From assembly GCA_964391185.1 (NCBI GenBank), contig CAYMIX010000016.1, positions 1 to 15,658 on the forward strand: a DNA stretch of 15,658 bases. Direction: 5' to 3'. A program made the position numbers and the translations under genes. The notes beneath the pieces are model-generated. The model was not told the DNA's origin. It did not search any database and saw nothing but the letters and a program-made list of their open reading frames with translations. Source of the stretch: JAKQEM01 sp964391185. GTDB taxonomy: Bacteria > Patescibacteriota > Gracilibacteria > Peribacterales > Peribacteraceae. Of the stretch, positions 7,936-14,309 are shown piece after piece (position 1 is the stretch's first letter; each line of letters begins with the position of its first letter).

Positions 7936-8531
7936 TACCAGCGCCTAGGCTTGATTTGTAGGCTGCCCCGACGCGCAATACCCCGTCGTTCTGAATGTCT
8001 GCGGACTGAATCCAGCAAGGTATTCACCGTGGGTTCCAGCTTTTGTACTTCGCCCAGATTCTTGGCATCCCGCGCATATTCAAGCGCAGCGGCATACAGG
8101 TATAAATCAGGCGCGTTTATTGATACCCAGTTGGTAACATTGGTATCCGACAATGCGGCAATAGCAGGGATGTAATACAGGGTATAACTATAAGCATCCG
8201 ATGGCGCTGGGAACAACCTTAAAACATTCTTTTCCAGTGTATAGCTTGAGGGGAAACCTGAAGTTGTCGATACGCTAGGATCAATGGCATAGTCGATATT
8301 CAATTCACGGCCTTGATAAGTAATAATCAGGCGGGACACTGAGCCAAAATCTGAAGGCAGCGTAATCGAATTCCCAGAGGTCGTTGCTGTGACTGAGGTC
8401 TCAATCTCGTTCAGGCTCAATTCACGGAATATATGGGCTTCTGCCAACTGAATGAACGTCGGCAATTTAGCGGTCAGATCATCCCGGTGCGTGTAATTCA
8501 CTATCGCATTCTTCAACTCGGTATAGTTCAT
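7935..8531 (-). CDS. Head-tail adaptor / head completion protein (SU10/P22 gp4-like, 198 aa)
   Basis: The N-terminus (MNYTELKNAIVNYTHRDDL, then PTFIQLAEAHIFRELSLNEI) is the hallmark of the phage adaptor family that binds below the portal ring. It is a helix pair followed by a beta insertion (SVTATTSGNSITLPSDFGSV, ...LIITYQGREL, SYTLEKNVLRLFPAPSDAYS) and a long C-terminal helix with an Arg-rich end (LLDSVRRHSERRGIARRGSL). The length is typical of the family. In P22-like and SU10-like phages this protein forms the dodecamer to which tail proteins attach. It starts four bases inside the end of the preceding gene (ATGA), with AGGT upstream, and shares its stop region with the gp10-like gene. This order (capsid, small protein, adaptor, gp10-like) is standard for such phages. 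Confidence 0.82.
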   Translation of the reverse strand: MNYTELKNAIVNYTHRDDLTAKLPTFIQLAEAHIFRELSLNEIETSVTATTSGNSITLPSDFGSVSRLIITYQGRELNIDYAIDPSVSTTSGFPSSYTLEKNVLRLFPAPSDAYSYTLYYIPAIAALSDTNVTNWVSINAPDLYLYAAALEYARDAKNLGEVQKLEPTVNTLLDSVRRHSERRGIARRGSLQIKPRRW

Positions 8532-8842
8532 TTGAGATACCTGTCGAAAGTGACGAAATGGGTATTGATGCGCAAGAAGTTCTTGATAAGCTTGGTGCGC
8601 TCTCGCTGATCTTTAATCATGAGAAATTTGGCATAAACATGCGGCGGTATGCTGCCGACTTTTCTGCCTTCCCCCCATGACATGCCGGCACTTTCGTTAC
8701 GTTCCGCCTTGCATTGATCAATTAACGGCTCTACGTCATAGCTTTGAATCTTGACAGCCTGGTCGCCTTCAAACTTGATCAGGGTACGCACGCCAGCGGC
8801 GTCATAGCCTTCATCCAATTCAAACGATTCTATGGGCGTCAT
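8528..8842 (-). CDS. Conserved post-capsid phage protein (104 aa)
   Basis: I choose ATG 8842 (MTPIESFELDEGYDAAGVRT) because GGAG lies five bases before it; the 11 residues upstream in the open frame (to 8875) read through the terminator hairpin. The sequence has a beta N-terminal half (TLIKFEGDQAVKIQSYDVEP) and a helical C-terminal half (VGSIPPHVYAKFLMIKDQ, then NFLRINTHFVTFDRYL). It resembles a family commonly placed directly after the major capsid gene in podovirus-type phages, where the shared core is 'D.EPLID..K....' then a 'SIP..V...' helix. Its function is not known to me. It could be a minor head or assembly protein. It lies after the MCP terminator, so it should be made in smaller amounts than capsid protein, and it overlaps the adaptor gene by four bases. 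Confidence 0.78.
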   Translation of the reverse strand: MTPIESFELDEGYDAAGVRTLIKFEGDQAVKIQSYDVEPLIDQCKAERNESAGMSWGEGRKVGSIPPHVYAKFLMIKDQRERTKLIKNFLRINTHFVTFDRYLK

Positions 8843-8856
8843 AATTTCTCCAGAGT

Positions 8857-8879
8857 AAAAATAGGGGCTTTTCACCCCT
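8857..8879 (-). terminator. Intrinsic terminator after the major capsid gene
   Basis: Read on the minus strand, AGGGG and CCCCT flank a short TGAAAAG loop (a T-G pair may extend the stem), followed by ATTTTT. It lies 30 bases after the MCP stop and before the ribosome site of the next gene. Terminators here are common in phages because the capsid protein is needed in large excess. A smaller GCC-GCAA-GGC hairpin sits just upstream. Confidence 0.75.
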
Positions 8880-8909
8880 TCGGCCTTGCGGCTAAATCAA
8901 TGAACCGGA

Positions 8910-9863
8910 TTAACCGCCTGACAGATCAGCGGCCTTGCCGAACGCATTAGGGGCGCGCACGGCAAAAGTGGTATCCGCTGTAATCAGGTTTTTCTGGCTA
9001 TCACCTGTAATGCCCATTTCCTGAGTGCGGAACCCGTCGAGGAAAACGACCTCACCATACTCGGTATTCAGCAAATGAACATCTGTTGCACCGGCCATCA
9101 GGTAGTGAGGCACGATCTCCAATTCGCCGAAGTCAGACATATAAACGTCAGCCCCGCCAACAATCCGGCCTTGTTCTTTCTTGCCGACTTGATAGCGATT
9201 AACCGCGATCCCGGTAAAGGTAGAGAACACCCCTTTGTGGTTAGGCGACATCACCGCCATGCGCGGGACTTCACCAGAAGCAATATAAGCCTTCTGAACA
9301 ACGTCTTTCAGGATGGTTTCCGTAAAGGCCCGTGCTGTGCCTGAGGTCGGGGCGACCGTTGGTGCGCCGGAGGTCCATGCTGCGGTAGAACCGCCTGCCC
9401 CGTGATTCGTATTGGCGTAGTTCTGCACGCCTAATCCGCCCGCTTTGGAAGCGGTTGTGGAGTTACCGGCAACAGCCACGTTATTGGAAACAATCGCTGC
9501 TTCCATATGGCGCTTGATTTCCAGCATGGCTTTGGCTTTTTGATAAGCCATCTCCGCCGCACGGCCCGCCTTCTTCACAATGTTGGCCCGGCGAGATACC
9601 GCAGGCTGGGCATGGAAAATCTGGCAATAGTTGCCCACGCGGGCTGTCGCTACCAACGCTTGTGCCGAAAAGTCATCGCCGTCAATCAGGGCGTTGTCTT
9701 TATTGGCGGTAGCGAGGGAGTCGCGCTGCCATTCGTGGTAGGTGTTGTTCGTGCTGCTGCGACCGAAAGCGGTAATAACTGGGGTTTCAGTGGGGGACGT
9801 GTTGAAGATCTTGTCGATCAAGTCTTCACGTACTCCGGTGAGGTCGTATTTATCGTATAAGTT
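8910..9863 (-). CDS. Major capsid protein, exon 2 (residues 6-322)
   Basis: This exon encodes all but the first five residues of a SU10-type (HK97-fold) major capsid protein. In-frame codons run unbroken from AAC at 9863: NLYDKYDLTGVRED, then LIDKIFNTSPTETPVIT. With MAQPA from exon 1 this rebuilds the normal family opening (compare the usual MA.P.N...Y....G.RED..D.I.N.SPT.TP). Further family features are SRRANIVKKAGRAAEMAYQK with a long helix (KRHMEAAIVSNN), a Gly/Ser/Thr-rich insertion, PRMAVMSPNHKGVFSTFTG and the C-terminal YGEVVFLDGFRTQEM. The spliced product is 322 residues. A caller without splicing would start at TTG 9821 and lose the conserved N-terminus. It is followed by a terminator and preceded by the scaffold gene. 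Being the most abundant virion protein, it must be spliced efficiently. Confidence 0.9.
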   Translation of the reverse strand, partial: NLYDKYDLTGVREDLIDKIFNTSPTETPVITAFGRSSTNNTYHEWQRDSLATANKDNALIDGDDFSAQALVATARVGNYCQIFHAQPAVSRRANIVKKAGRAAEMAYQKAKAMLEIKRHMEAAIVSNNVAVAGNSTTASKAGGLGVQNYANTNHGAGGSTAAWTSGAPTVAPTSGTARAFTETILKDVVQKAYIASGEVPRMAVMSPNHKGVFSTFTGIAVNRYQVGKKEQGRIVGGADVYMSDFGELEIVPHYLMAGATDVHLLNTEYGEVVFLDGFRTQEMGITGDSQKNLITADTTFAVRAPNAFGKAADLSGG

Positions 9864-10817
9864 CAGTTGTGTTATCGACAGGCTCTTTATCCTGTCTTCT
9901 TACGGCTTTCCCGTAAGCTCAGACTATATCTTCACCCTATCACTAGGGGTCTAGCGCTCGTGGAGATTTTGCCTACCTGATGTACCCACTTAGCAAATTG
10001 CCGACCATGCCTAACTTCGTGACACGGGATGCAAACCGTAACACCGTTAGCTACATCGTATCGCTTATCTGGGCAGTCCTTCCATGTCTCAATGTGATGA
10101 GCATGAAGCTTTACGCCAGAAGCGCCGCAATCTACACATGCATAAGAATCGCGCTCTTTAACGCGAACAGCCCATGTCTTCGCGGCATAAGACGTCCTCA
10201 GTCTCATGTTTTCGCGATTCGGGCCACCTTTGTAATTCGGATTTGCCGCCCCTACATACTTGCTGCTTCGTAGGCCAGTTTGCGCTTTATGCGCCTCAGT
10301 CCGAATATACGGTTTATGCACCCCAACTCTTCTGCGCGGTATTCCATGGGTTTTAAGCCATGAACACACGACACTCGCAGAAGCTCTAATCTCGTTGGCA
10401 ATTTGTGTAGTGGATTTCTCTTGAGAAACATACTGCTCGCGTAACCATTCTGCATCCCTCAGTATTGCATGATGCTTTGGCCCTGCGACGCGCTTCTCAA
10501 TCCCGTACTTGTCAAGCATTCTCAGAACAGTCCTGAAACTAACGCCAATCTCTCTAGCTATTTGCCGAGAGGTCAGCAGGTCATCAAGATATAGTTTGCG
10601 AAGCTTGTTTTCCATCAGGTTTAGGTTACTTTCTCTAGTCGTTGAACCGTCACCATATTTCTAAGGTGCTTGGCTGCTGATCACCCAATCGTCATTATTT
10701 TACAACCATCACGCTTGCCGTTTCCAGCTACGTTGTGGTTAATGACGCTCTAAGGATTTTCCAGACAATTCACTAGATAAACTTTCCGCAATGTTACCAC
10801 TGCGCCAGCCGAAGTTC
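9864..10817 (-). ncRNA. Group I self-splicing intron interrupting the major capsid gene
   Basis: This 954-base insertion has group I hallmarks. P1: exon 1 ends CCAGCT, pairing with the internal guide GGCTGG (10805-10810) so that the last exon U faces G. Core: AATTGTCTGGAAAATCC (10754-10770), TGATCAGCAGCCAAGC (10669-10684) and TTCAACGACTAGAG (10633-10646) match the strings conserved in phage group IA introns. P7: GACTA (10636-10640) is complementary to TAGTC (9922-9926) inside AGATATAGTC. After P7 come two hairpins, CTTACGG/CCGTAAG (9899-9917) and GACAGG/CCTGTC (9877-9896), and the intron ends with G at 9864. The HNH gene fills the loop between the two P7 strands. Splicing joins codon 5 to codon 6 in phase 0. 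P10 pairing looks weak. Exact boundaries are inferred from P1, the terminal G and restored capsid protein homology. Confidence 0.9.
9932..10615 (-). CDS. Intron-encoded HNH homing endonuclease (227 aa)
   Basis: The protein has two helix-turn-helix-like DNA-binding segments at residues about 15-40 (SRQIAREIGVSFRTVLRML) and 68-92 (TTQIANEIRASASVVCSWLK). A linker with GAANPNYKGG (122-131) follows, then a zinc-bound HNH nuclease domain: C160/C163, HAHH at 171-174, N190, and C195/C198-H199. HNH enzymes of this kind nick or cut an intronless allele and so drive intron spread. It lies wholly within the group I intron, in the loop between the two P7 strands, and its TGA stop is directly followed by the conserved AGATATAGTC. 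Upstream of ATG 10615 there is no strong Shine-Dalgarno; the nearest purine run (GAGAAAG) belongs to the intron core, so translation may compete with intron folding. The family call is firm; target site and activity are inferred. Confidence 0.93.
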   Translation of the reverse strand: MENKLRKLYLDDLLTSRQIAREIGVSFRTVLRMLDKYGIEKRVAGPKHHAILRDAEWLREQYVSQEKSTTQIANEIRASASVVCSWLKTHGIPRRRVGVHKPYIRTEAHKAQTGLRSSKYVGAANPNYKGGPNRENMRLRTSYAAKTWAVRVKERDSYACVDCGASGVKLHAHHIETWKDCPDKRYDVANGVTVCIPCHEVRHGRQFAKWVHQVGKISTSARPLVIG

Positions 10818-10832
10818 AGCTGGTTGTGCCAT
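10818..10832 (-). CDS. Major capsid protein, exon 1 (MAQPA)
   Basis: Five codons, ATG GCA CAA CCA GCT, with AAAGGA seven bases upstream overlapping the scaffold stop codon. The bases before the intron form the 5' side of the P1 helix. Without splicing the frame continues only to MAQPAELRLAQW and stops at TAA, so the full capsid protein cannot be made from this start. Joined to AAC at 9863 it restores the family's usual N-terminus. The exon is too short for any ORF caller to detect. Confidence 0.88.
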
Positions 10833-10843
10833 GATTTAATCCT

Positions 10844-11812
10844 TTATCGTAAGAGTTCTGCTAAGTCGGACAACTTGGCACGGCCGCCCTTGAAGCGGTC
10901 ATTCAGCTTTTGTTGCCGACGCTCGTTAGCCGGGGTTGATTGTTTATTGGGCAATCGTGGTGCATCAACGGCTTTCTTGGTCACTTCCGCCTTTTTTGAC
11001 TTTAGTGCCTGATAAGCAGCCGCATCCCGCAACGCCATCACCAGACGTGAGTCATAAACCCCCCCGAGTTCTTCATCGGTGAAGCCATAGATATTCTTCG
11101 CGTCTGTATAAATCTTGGCGAGGGCTGGCTTGTCTATCTTCTCCTTTTCTAATACCGTCCATGCTTTTTGGTATTGTTCCTGGAGCATTTGCGCCTGTCG
11201 CTCGGTTTGCTCTTGAGACGCTCTTTGCCTTTCACCATTGATCTGTTGATCAAGATAGTTCAGGTAATTGAATATCTCTTTTTGGCGTTGACTTTCTGCT
11301 ACCCACGCTGCCGGGTCTGAATTTGCCAATTGAGCAAGCTCAGCCTCGGTTTTGATTCCCGCCATATTGGCCACTGCCGCCCGTGCTAATTCGGCTTGTG
11401 ACAAATACTGCTGGCGAAATTCATCGTGTTTTGCTTTTAGGAACTCGACGGCCTGACTTTCCCGTTCCGCAAGGGCTTGCGTTTTTCTGGTGTAGTCTTG
11501 CTGGCGATGGTATCCCTTGACTAATTCATCTTCGGATACTTCAAGTTCTTGCTCTTCGCCATCGTCGCTTTTTATGGTGACTTTGATTTTGCGCTCAGGT
11601 GCAGGCGGGGCGTCTTCATCCTCGGAGGGTTCCTCGTCGGTATCTTCGTCCTCGTCCTGTTGAGTGGTTGCATCCTCGTCCGTGTCCTCGTGGGGTGGAG
11701 ATTCTGCGTTAATGTCTTCATCTTTTTCAGATTCCCTTTCAGGCGTGTCTGTCAAGAATGAAGCGAGTCCTGCTAACCCTGCTTCGGGTGCTGATTCAGC
11801 GTGTCCGGGCAT
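10844..11812 (-). CDS. Capsid scaffolding protein (322 aa)
   Basis: ATG 11812 has AGGA seven bases upstream. The N-terminal third is extremely acidic (Asp/Glu-rich, residues 25-75). It leads into KIKVTIKSDDGEEQELEVSE and DELVKGYHRQQDYTRKTQAL (about 75-115), a segment characteristic of phage scaffolding proteins. The middle (115-230) is a long Gln/Glu/Ala/Arg helical region with coiled-coil character (QRASQEQTERQAQMLQEQYQ). The C-terminus is basic (KFLPN-like loop, then QQKLNDRFKGGRAKLSDL), as expected for the part that binds the capsid shell. Scaffolding proteins shape the procapsid and leave before or during packaging. Its place directly before the major capsid gene, with the stop overlapping the capsid ribosome site, is the classic arrangement. 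No protease motif was seen. Confidence 0.88.
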   Translation of the reverse strand: MPGHAESAPEAGLAGLASFLTDTPERESEKDEDINAESPPHEDTDEDATTQQDEDEDTDEEPSEDEDAPPAPERKIKVTIKSDDGEEQELEVSEDELVKGYHRQQDYTRKTQALAERESQAVEFLKAKHDEFRQQYLSQAELARAAVANMAGIKTEAELAQLANSDPAAWVAESQRQKEIFNYLNYLDQQINGERQRASQEQTERQAQMLQEQYQKAWTVLEKEKIDKPALAKIYTDAKNIYGFTDEELGGVYDSRLVMALRDAAAYQALKSKKAEVTKKAVDAPRLPNKQSTPANERRQQKLNDRFKGGRAKLSDLAELLR

Positions 11813-11834
11813 TTTGGTTTCCTATGGTCTAAAT

Positions 11835-11857
11835 CCCCTCTCACGGCACTAGAGAGG
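11835..11857 (-). other. Hairpin in the leader of the scaffold gene
   Basis: On the minus strand CCTCTC and GAGAGG can pair around a nine-base loop, 23 bases before the scaffold start codon and just before its ribosome site. There is no T-run, so it is not a terminator. It might be an RNA processing or stabilising structure for the scaffold-capsid message; that is a guess. Confidence 0.35.
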
Positions 11858-11881
11858 ACGCGGCGCATCACTGCTGTCGCT

Positions 11882-11901
11882 AAAAAGGCAAGTGCCTGCC
11901 T
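11882..11901 (-). terminator. Weak terminator-like hairpin before the scaffold gene
   Basis: On the minus strand AGGCA and TGCCT pair around a six-base loop, followed by TTTT, beginning at the stop codon of the 102-residue gene. The stem is short (five pairs), so termination would be partial. It would separate the upstream accessory block from the scaffold-capsid unit. The 87-base gap (11813-11899) holds nothing else except the leader hairpin; I see no convincing promoter. Confidence 0.45.
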
Positions 11902-12208
11902 ATAAAACTTGTCGAAAGAATCGGCGGGGCTTGCTTTCGTCCCGCAATTCGTTCAAATCAATCTTGTGTTGCGCCATCTTTCCGCGCTCAATCATGCCGA
12001 TCAGCGTGCCTTCAAATTTCTCTGCAACTTTCGCCAATTGAAGCAGCAATGTCTGGCCTTCTTTGTCCCTCACAGGGCATGCCTTCCATTGCTCGACAAT
12101 CTGGTCTTTAAGCACCGTCATCGCCTCTTTGAAGGCGTCGTTATCTAGCACCTGGCGGGCTTCCATGCCGCGTTGGGCGGTTCCGTGATCAGTCATAGCA
12201 GTAGACAT
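11900..12208 (-). CDS. Conserved phage protein of unknown function (102 aa)
   Basis: ATG 12208 has AAGGA six bases upstream and lies nine bases after the stop of the LamG-repeat gene. The protein is helical and charged: GMEARQVLDNDAFKEAMTVL, then VEQWKACPVRDKEGQTLLLQ, then a helix with EKFEGTLIGMIERGKMAQH and a basic end (KPRRFFRQV). The pattern 'ARQVLDNPAF..AM..L...I...W....' followed by 'DKEGQ.LL.Q..K....FE..L.GMIE.GK.A' is one I recognise in small proteins of many phages, often between portal and scaffold genes. Its role is unknown. It could be a head-assembly chaperone or a minor capsid factor judging only from its location. Confidence 0.78.
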   Translation of the reverse strand: MSTAMTDHGTAQRGMEARQVLDNDAFKEAMTVLKDQIVEQWKACPVRDKEGQTLLLQLAKVAEKFEGTLIGMIERGKMAQHKIDLNELRDESKPRRFFRQVL

Positions 12209-12217
12209 AGTGTTTCC

Positions 12218-13792
12218 TTAAAGGATGAGAAGTAAATCTTCTTCATCTTGCATTTCCATCGCTTGGTTGTAAATCTCGACAACTCTCTGCCAATCTTGCT
12301 GGGCAATCAGCTTCGGCAACTCAAAGCCTGTCTGCAATTGAGACACTAGCGTTTTCAGTGCAGGAATATCGACGGACTCAACGGGTTCAATCGCCAGCGA
12401 TTTGAAGGCTTTTTCTCTTGCCCGTTTCCTAGCCAGACGGGAAGTCCTGTTCGACTGTTGAACAATCTCCTCTACCTTGGCTTCGGCTTCAAGGTATGAA
12501 TCTGCCTCTTCAACCGAATCAAATATGTATATCTTCTTGTTTCGCTTGATATAGACTTTGCTACCGTATTCAAAGCCCCCTAACCTAAGCGGTGAACTTT
12601 GCTCAACCGTCGGCGCATAACCAGTAATGGTTATCGTGCCGACATCTGGCGTTATGTTTTGCGACGCAGGTGCTTGCTGGACTATCGGGGCATAGCCTGT
12701 AATCGTGATCGTTCCGACGTCAGGCGTAACCGCCTGATTAGCACTTTGCGAAACAGTCGGGCTATAACCCGTGATGGCAATAGTCCCTGTTGCAGGTAAG
12801 ACAGACTGATTTGCTGTCTGGGCAACCGTTGGTGCATAGCCAGTGATTGCTATCGTGCCAACGCCCGGATTGACGGGCACATCGACATTCTGTGTAACCG
12901 TTGGCGCATAACCGGTGATCGTCAGACTACCGACGCCCGGATTAACCGCTTGTGGCTGGCTAATCGTTGGCGCGTAGCCTGTAATGACAATGTTGCCGAC
13001 GTTCGGCGTTATGGCTTGATTCGCAGTCTGTGCTATGGACGGGGCGTAGCCTGTAATTGCTATAGAGCCAGTGCCGGGATTGACAGCAGTATTTGTTCCC
13101 CCCGCCGAAGCTACCCATATCCTTCTGTTCAGAGGGGAAAATATCCCAAATTGCGATTTGTGCAGTTCCTTGATTTCATCCCCGGATAATCTTCTGGAAA
13201 ATCCGGTCAATCCGCTAACGCCCGCTACCTTTGCCGTGTAGAAAGTACTTGCATCGCAATACATCGCCCCGGCAACATTGAACGTGCCGGTCTGTGCTGT
13301 GTTGGAAAGTGTTGCAACAAGTAGGCCGTTGCGATAGATACGATGGCTTGTGTCGCTGTCGCTGACAACGGCAAGTGTAATCAGTTCACCGGTCGCTGGT
13401 GTTGCTCCGATATTTGTAACAGGCCACGACCCATTGTTAAAAACAACGGCCTTTAATTGGCTGCTTTTATACTCAAAGTAGATTCCGGAGCGATTCGTCG
13501 TCGAAAACATCCCGCCGAAGCGCTCGTTCGTAGGATCAAATAAATATCGCCCGAAAAACGTCTTGATCCCCGGCGTTGAGAAAACAACTTCGCCGTTCGC
13601 ATGAAAGTAGTTAGGTTCCAGGCCAGTGTGCGAAACAGACGCCGTTCTTCGCGTCGGCGGGGAATTATTAACTTGGTTGCCAACCAATGACGCACAATTT
13701 GCCAGCAGCAGCCCGTTTGCAAGCGGATTGCTCCAGTCAATCCCGACGGGAACCTGCGGCTGGATAGTCCACGGGATTTTGCGGTTAATCAC
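12218..13792 (-). CDS. LamG-like virion protein with seven ITGYAP repeats (524 aa)
   Basis: The start is GTG 13792, eight bases after GGGAG and 15 bases after the previous stop. Residues 1-25 include VGIDWSNPLANGL, a marker of phage LamG/concanavalin A-like proteins. The lectin-like beta sandwich covers about 55-205 (FGRYLFDPTNERFGG, ...LKAVVFNNGSWP, TSHRIYRNGLLVATLSN) and ends in RRLSGDEIKELHKSQFGIFS (200-219), the usual closing helix. Residues 236-399 hold seven repeats of 22-25 residues, each about 'P..G.I.ITGYAP...Q'. The C-terminus (402-524) is a separate charged domain, ending with a helical region (RTSRLARKRAREKAFKSL, then ...EMQDEEDLLLIL). LamG-like domains bind sugars or proteins, so a surface decoration or adhesion role is likely, but the binding target is unknown. 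Confidence 0.82.
   Translation of the reverse strand: MINRKIPWTIQPQVPVGIDWSNPLANGLLLANCASLVGNQVNNSPPTRRTASVSHTGLEPNYFHANGEVVFSTPGIKTFFGRYLFDPTNERFGGMFSTTNRSGIYFEYKSSQLKAVVFNNGSWPVTNIGATPATGELITLAVVSDSDTSHRIYRNGLLVATLSNTAQTGTFNVAGAMYCDASTFYTAKVAGVSGLTGFSRRLSGDEIKELHKSQFGIFSPLNRRIWVASAGGTNTAVNPGTGSIAITGYAPSIAQTANQAITPNVGNIVITGYAPTISQPQAVNPGVGSLTITGYAPTVTQNVDVPVNPGVGTIAITGYAPTVAQTANQSVLPATGTIAITGYSPTVSQSANQAVTPDVGTITITGYAPIVQQAPASQNITPDVGTITITGYAPTVEQSSPLRLGGFEYGSKVYIKRNKKIYIFDSVEEADSYLEAEAKVEEIVQQSNRTSRLARKRAREKAFKSLAIEPVESVDIPALKTLVSQLQTGFELPKLIAQQDWQRVVEIYNQAMEMQDEEDLLLIL
12596..13087 (-). repeat. Seven tandem in-frame repeats (66-75 bases each)
   Basis: Within the LamG-like gene, seven imperfect copies encode TGY[AS]P at residues 247, 271, 293, 317, 341, 365 and 390, with spacings of 24, 22, 24, 24, 24 and 25 residues. 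Each unit has two short beta-strand-like parts, 'P..G.I.IT' and 'GYAP.V.Q', separated by turns, and a variable linker (TANQ, VDVP, PASQ). The copies differ at silent positions, so the array is not a very recent expansion. Confidence 0.9.
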
Positions 13793-13807
13793 GGCAAAAT
13801 CTCCCGA

Positions 13808-14308
13808 TCAGGCAGGGTACGTCACGCCTTGTATCCAGCACTGGCCACCTGCGCCAGCGGTTGTATTCAACGCTTGAACCATGCTGTGCGTCACAAATAC
13901 AAAATACTTGTTAGGCATGGCACCGCCGAATAATGCAGCAATGTTGATTGGGGCGAATTCGTAAATCCGGTTAGCGGTTGCATCCGTAATCATGGTCGCA
14001 GCCGGTCGCAGAATGGCATTGCGAATATCCGCACTGGTCACCGTTTCTGCGCTACTCGTCCCGTCAAACACATCTGGATAAGAGGGCGAATCATTGACCA
14101 GTGCCCCCACATAGACTGAAATTTGCCCCGCTGTTGGCGCGGTGTTGTTCGCCTTGAATCGTCCGGTCAACAAAACATCATTAGAGGCATTCGTGATAAC
14201 AGCAGATTCCCACCCCGCCAAAAGCGTGGAACTTGAGGCCAAACCATCGAGATCGTTTGTTCCAAATACGGGAACCGATGCTGCATATATTGGTATGAAT
14301 CCAGCCAT
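13808..14308 (-). CDS. Beta-rich phage virion protein (166 aa)
   Basis: ATG 14308 comes one base after the previous stop, with GGTG just upstream, so translation is probably coupled. The sequence alternates Ser/Thr/Asn-rich strands: a mid segment DVLLTGRFKANNTAPTAGQI followed by SVYVGALVNDSPSYPDVFDG, and a C-terminal segment YEFAPINIAALFGGAMPNKY followed by FVFVTHSMVQALNTTAG. The pattern 'beta strands, then AALFGG..P..Y.......ALN' is a recurrent family in phages that carry a LamG-like gene next door. Its function is unknown; a small jelly-roll-like virion decoration or tail component is plausible. It belongs to a four-gene block between portal and the 102-residue gene. Confidence 0.75.
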   Translation of the reverse strand: MAGFIPIYAASVPVFGTNDLDGLASSSTLLAGWESAVITNASNDVLLTGRFKANNTAPTAGQISVYVGALVNDSPSYPDVFDGTSSAETVTSADIRNAILRPAATMITDATANRIYEFAPINIAALFGGAMPNKYFVFVTHSMVQALNTTAGAGGQCWIQGVTYPA

Positions 14309-14309
14309 A

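Noticed and set aside
8528..8875. Start at 8875 for the post-capsid gene
   Set aside because: It would place the first 11 codons within the terminator hairpin and lacks a ribosome site, whereas ATG 8842 follows GGAG at proper spacing.
8910..9821. Capsid gene read as a 303-residue protein starting at TTG 9821, or as a degenerate pseudogene
   Set aside because: No ribosome site precedes the TTG, fourteen upstream codons in the same frame encode conserved capsid residues, and the missing start is found with a good ribosome site beyond an intron that excises in phase.
9932..10615. HNH gene as a free-standing insertion between scaffold and capsid
   Set aside because: It is flanked on both sides by group I intron core elements and by the two halves of the capsid gene, so it is intron-borne.
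11549..11852. Plus-strand frames opposite the acidic part of the scaffold gene
   Set aside because: They are shadows created by the repetitive GAT/GAA codons; they have no ribosome sites and low-complexity Val/Phe/Ser translations.
12596..13087. Repeats as a CRISPR-like array or a diversity-generating template
   Set aside because: The repeats are contiguous, in frame, differ at silent positions and encode a regular protein motif; there are no unique spacers, and no reverse transcriptase is present in the window.
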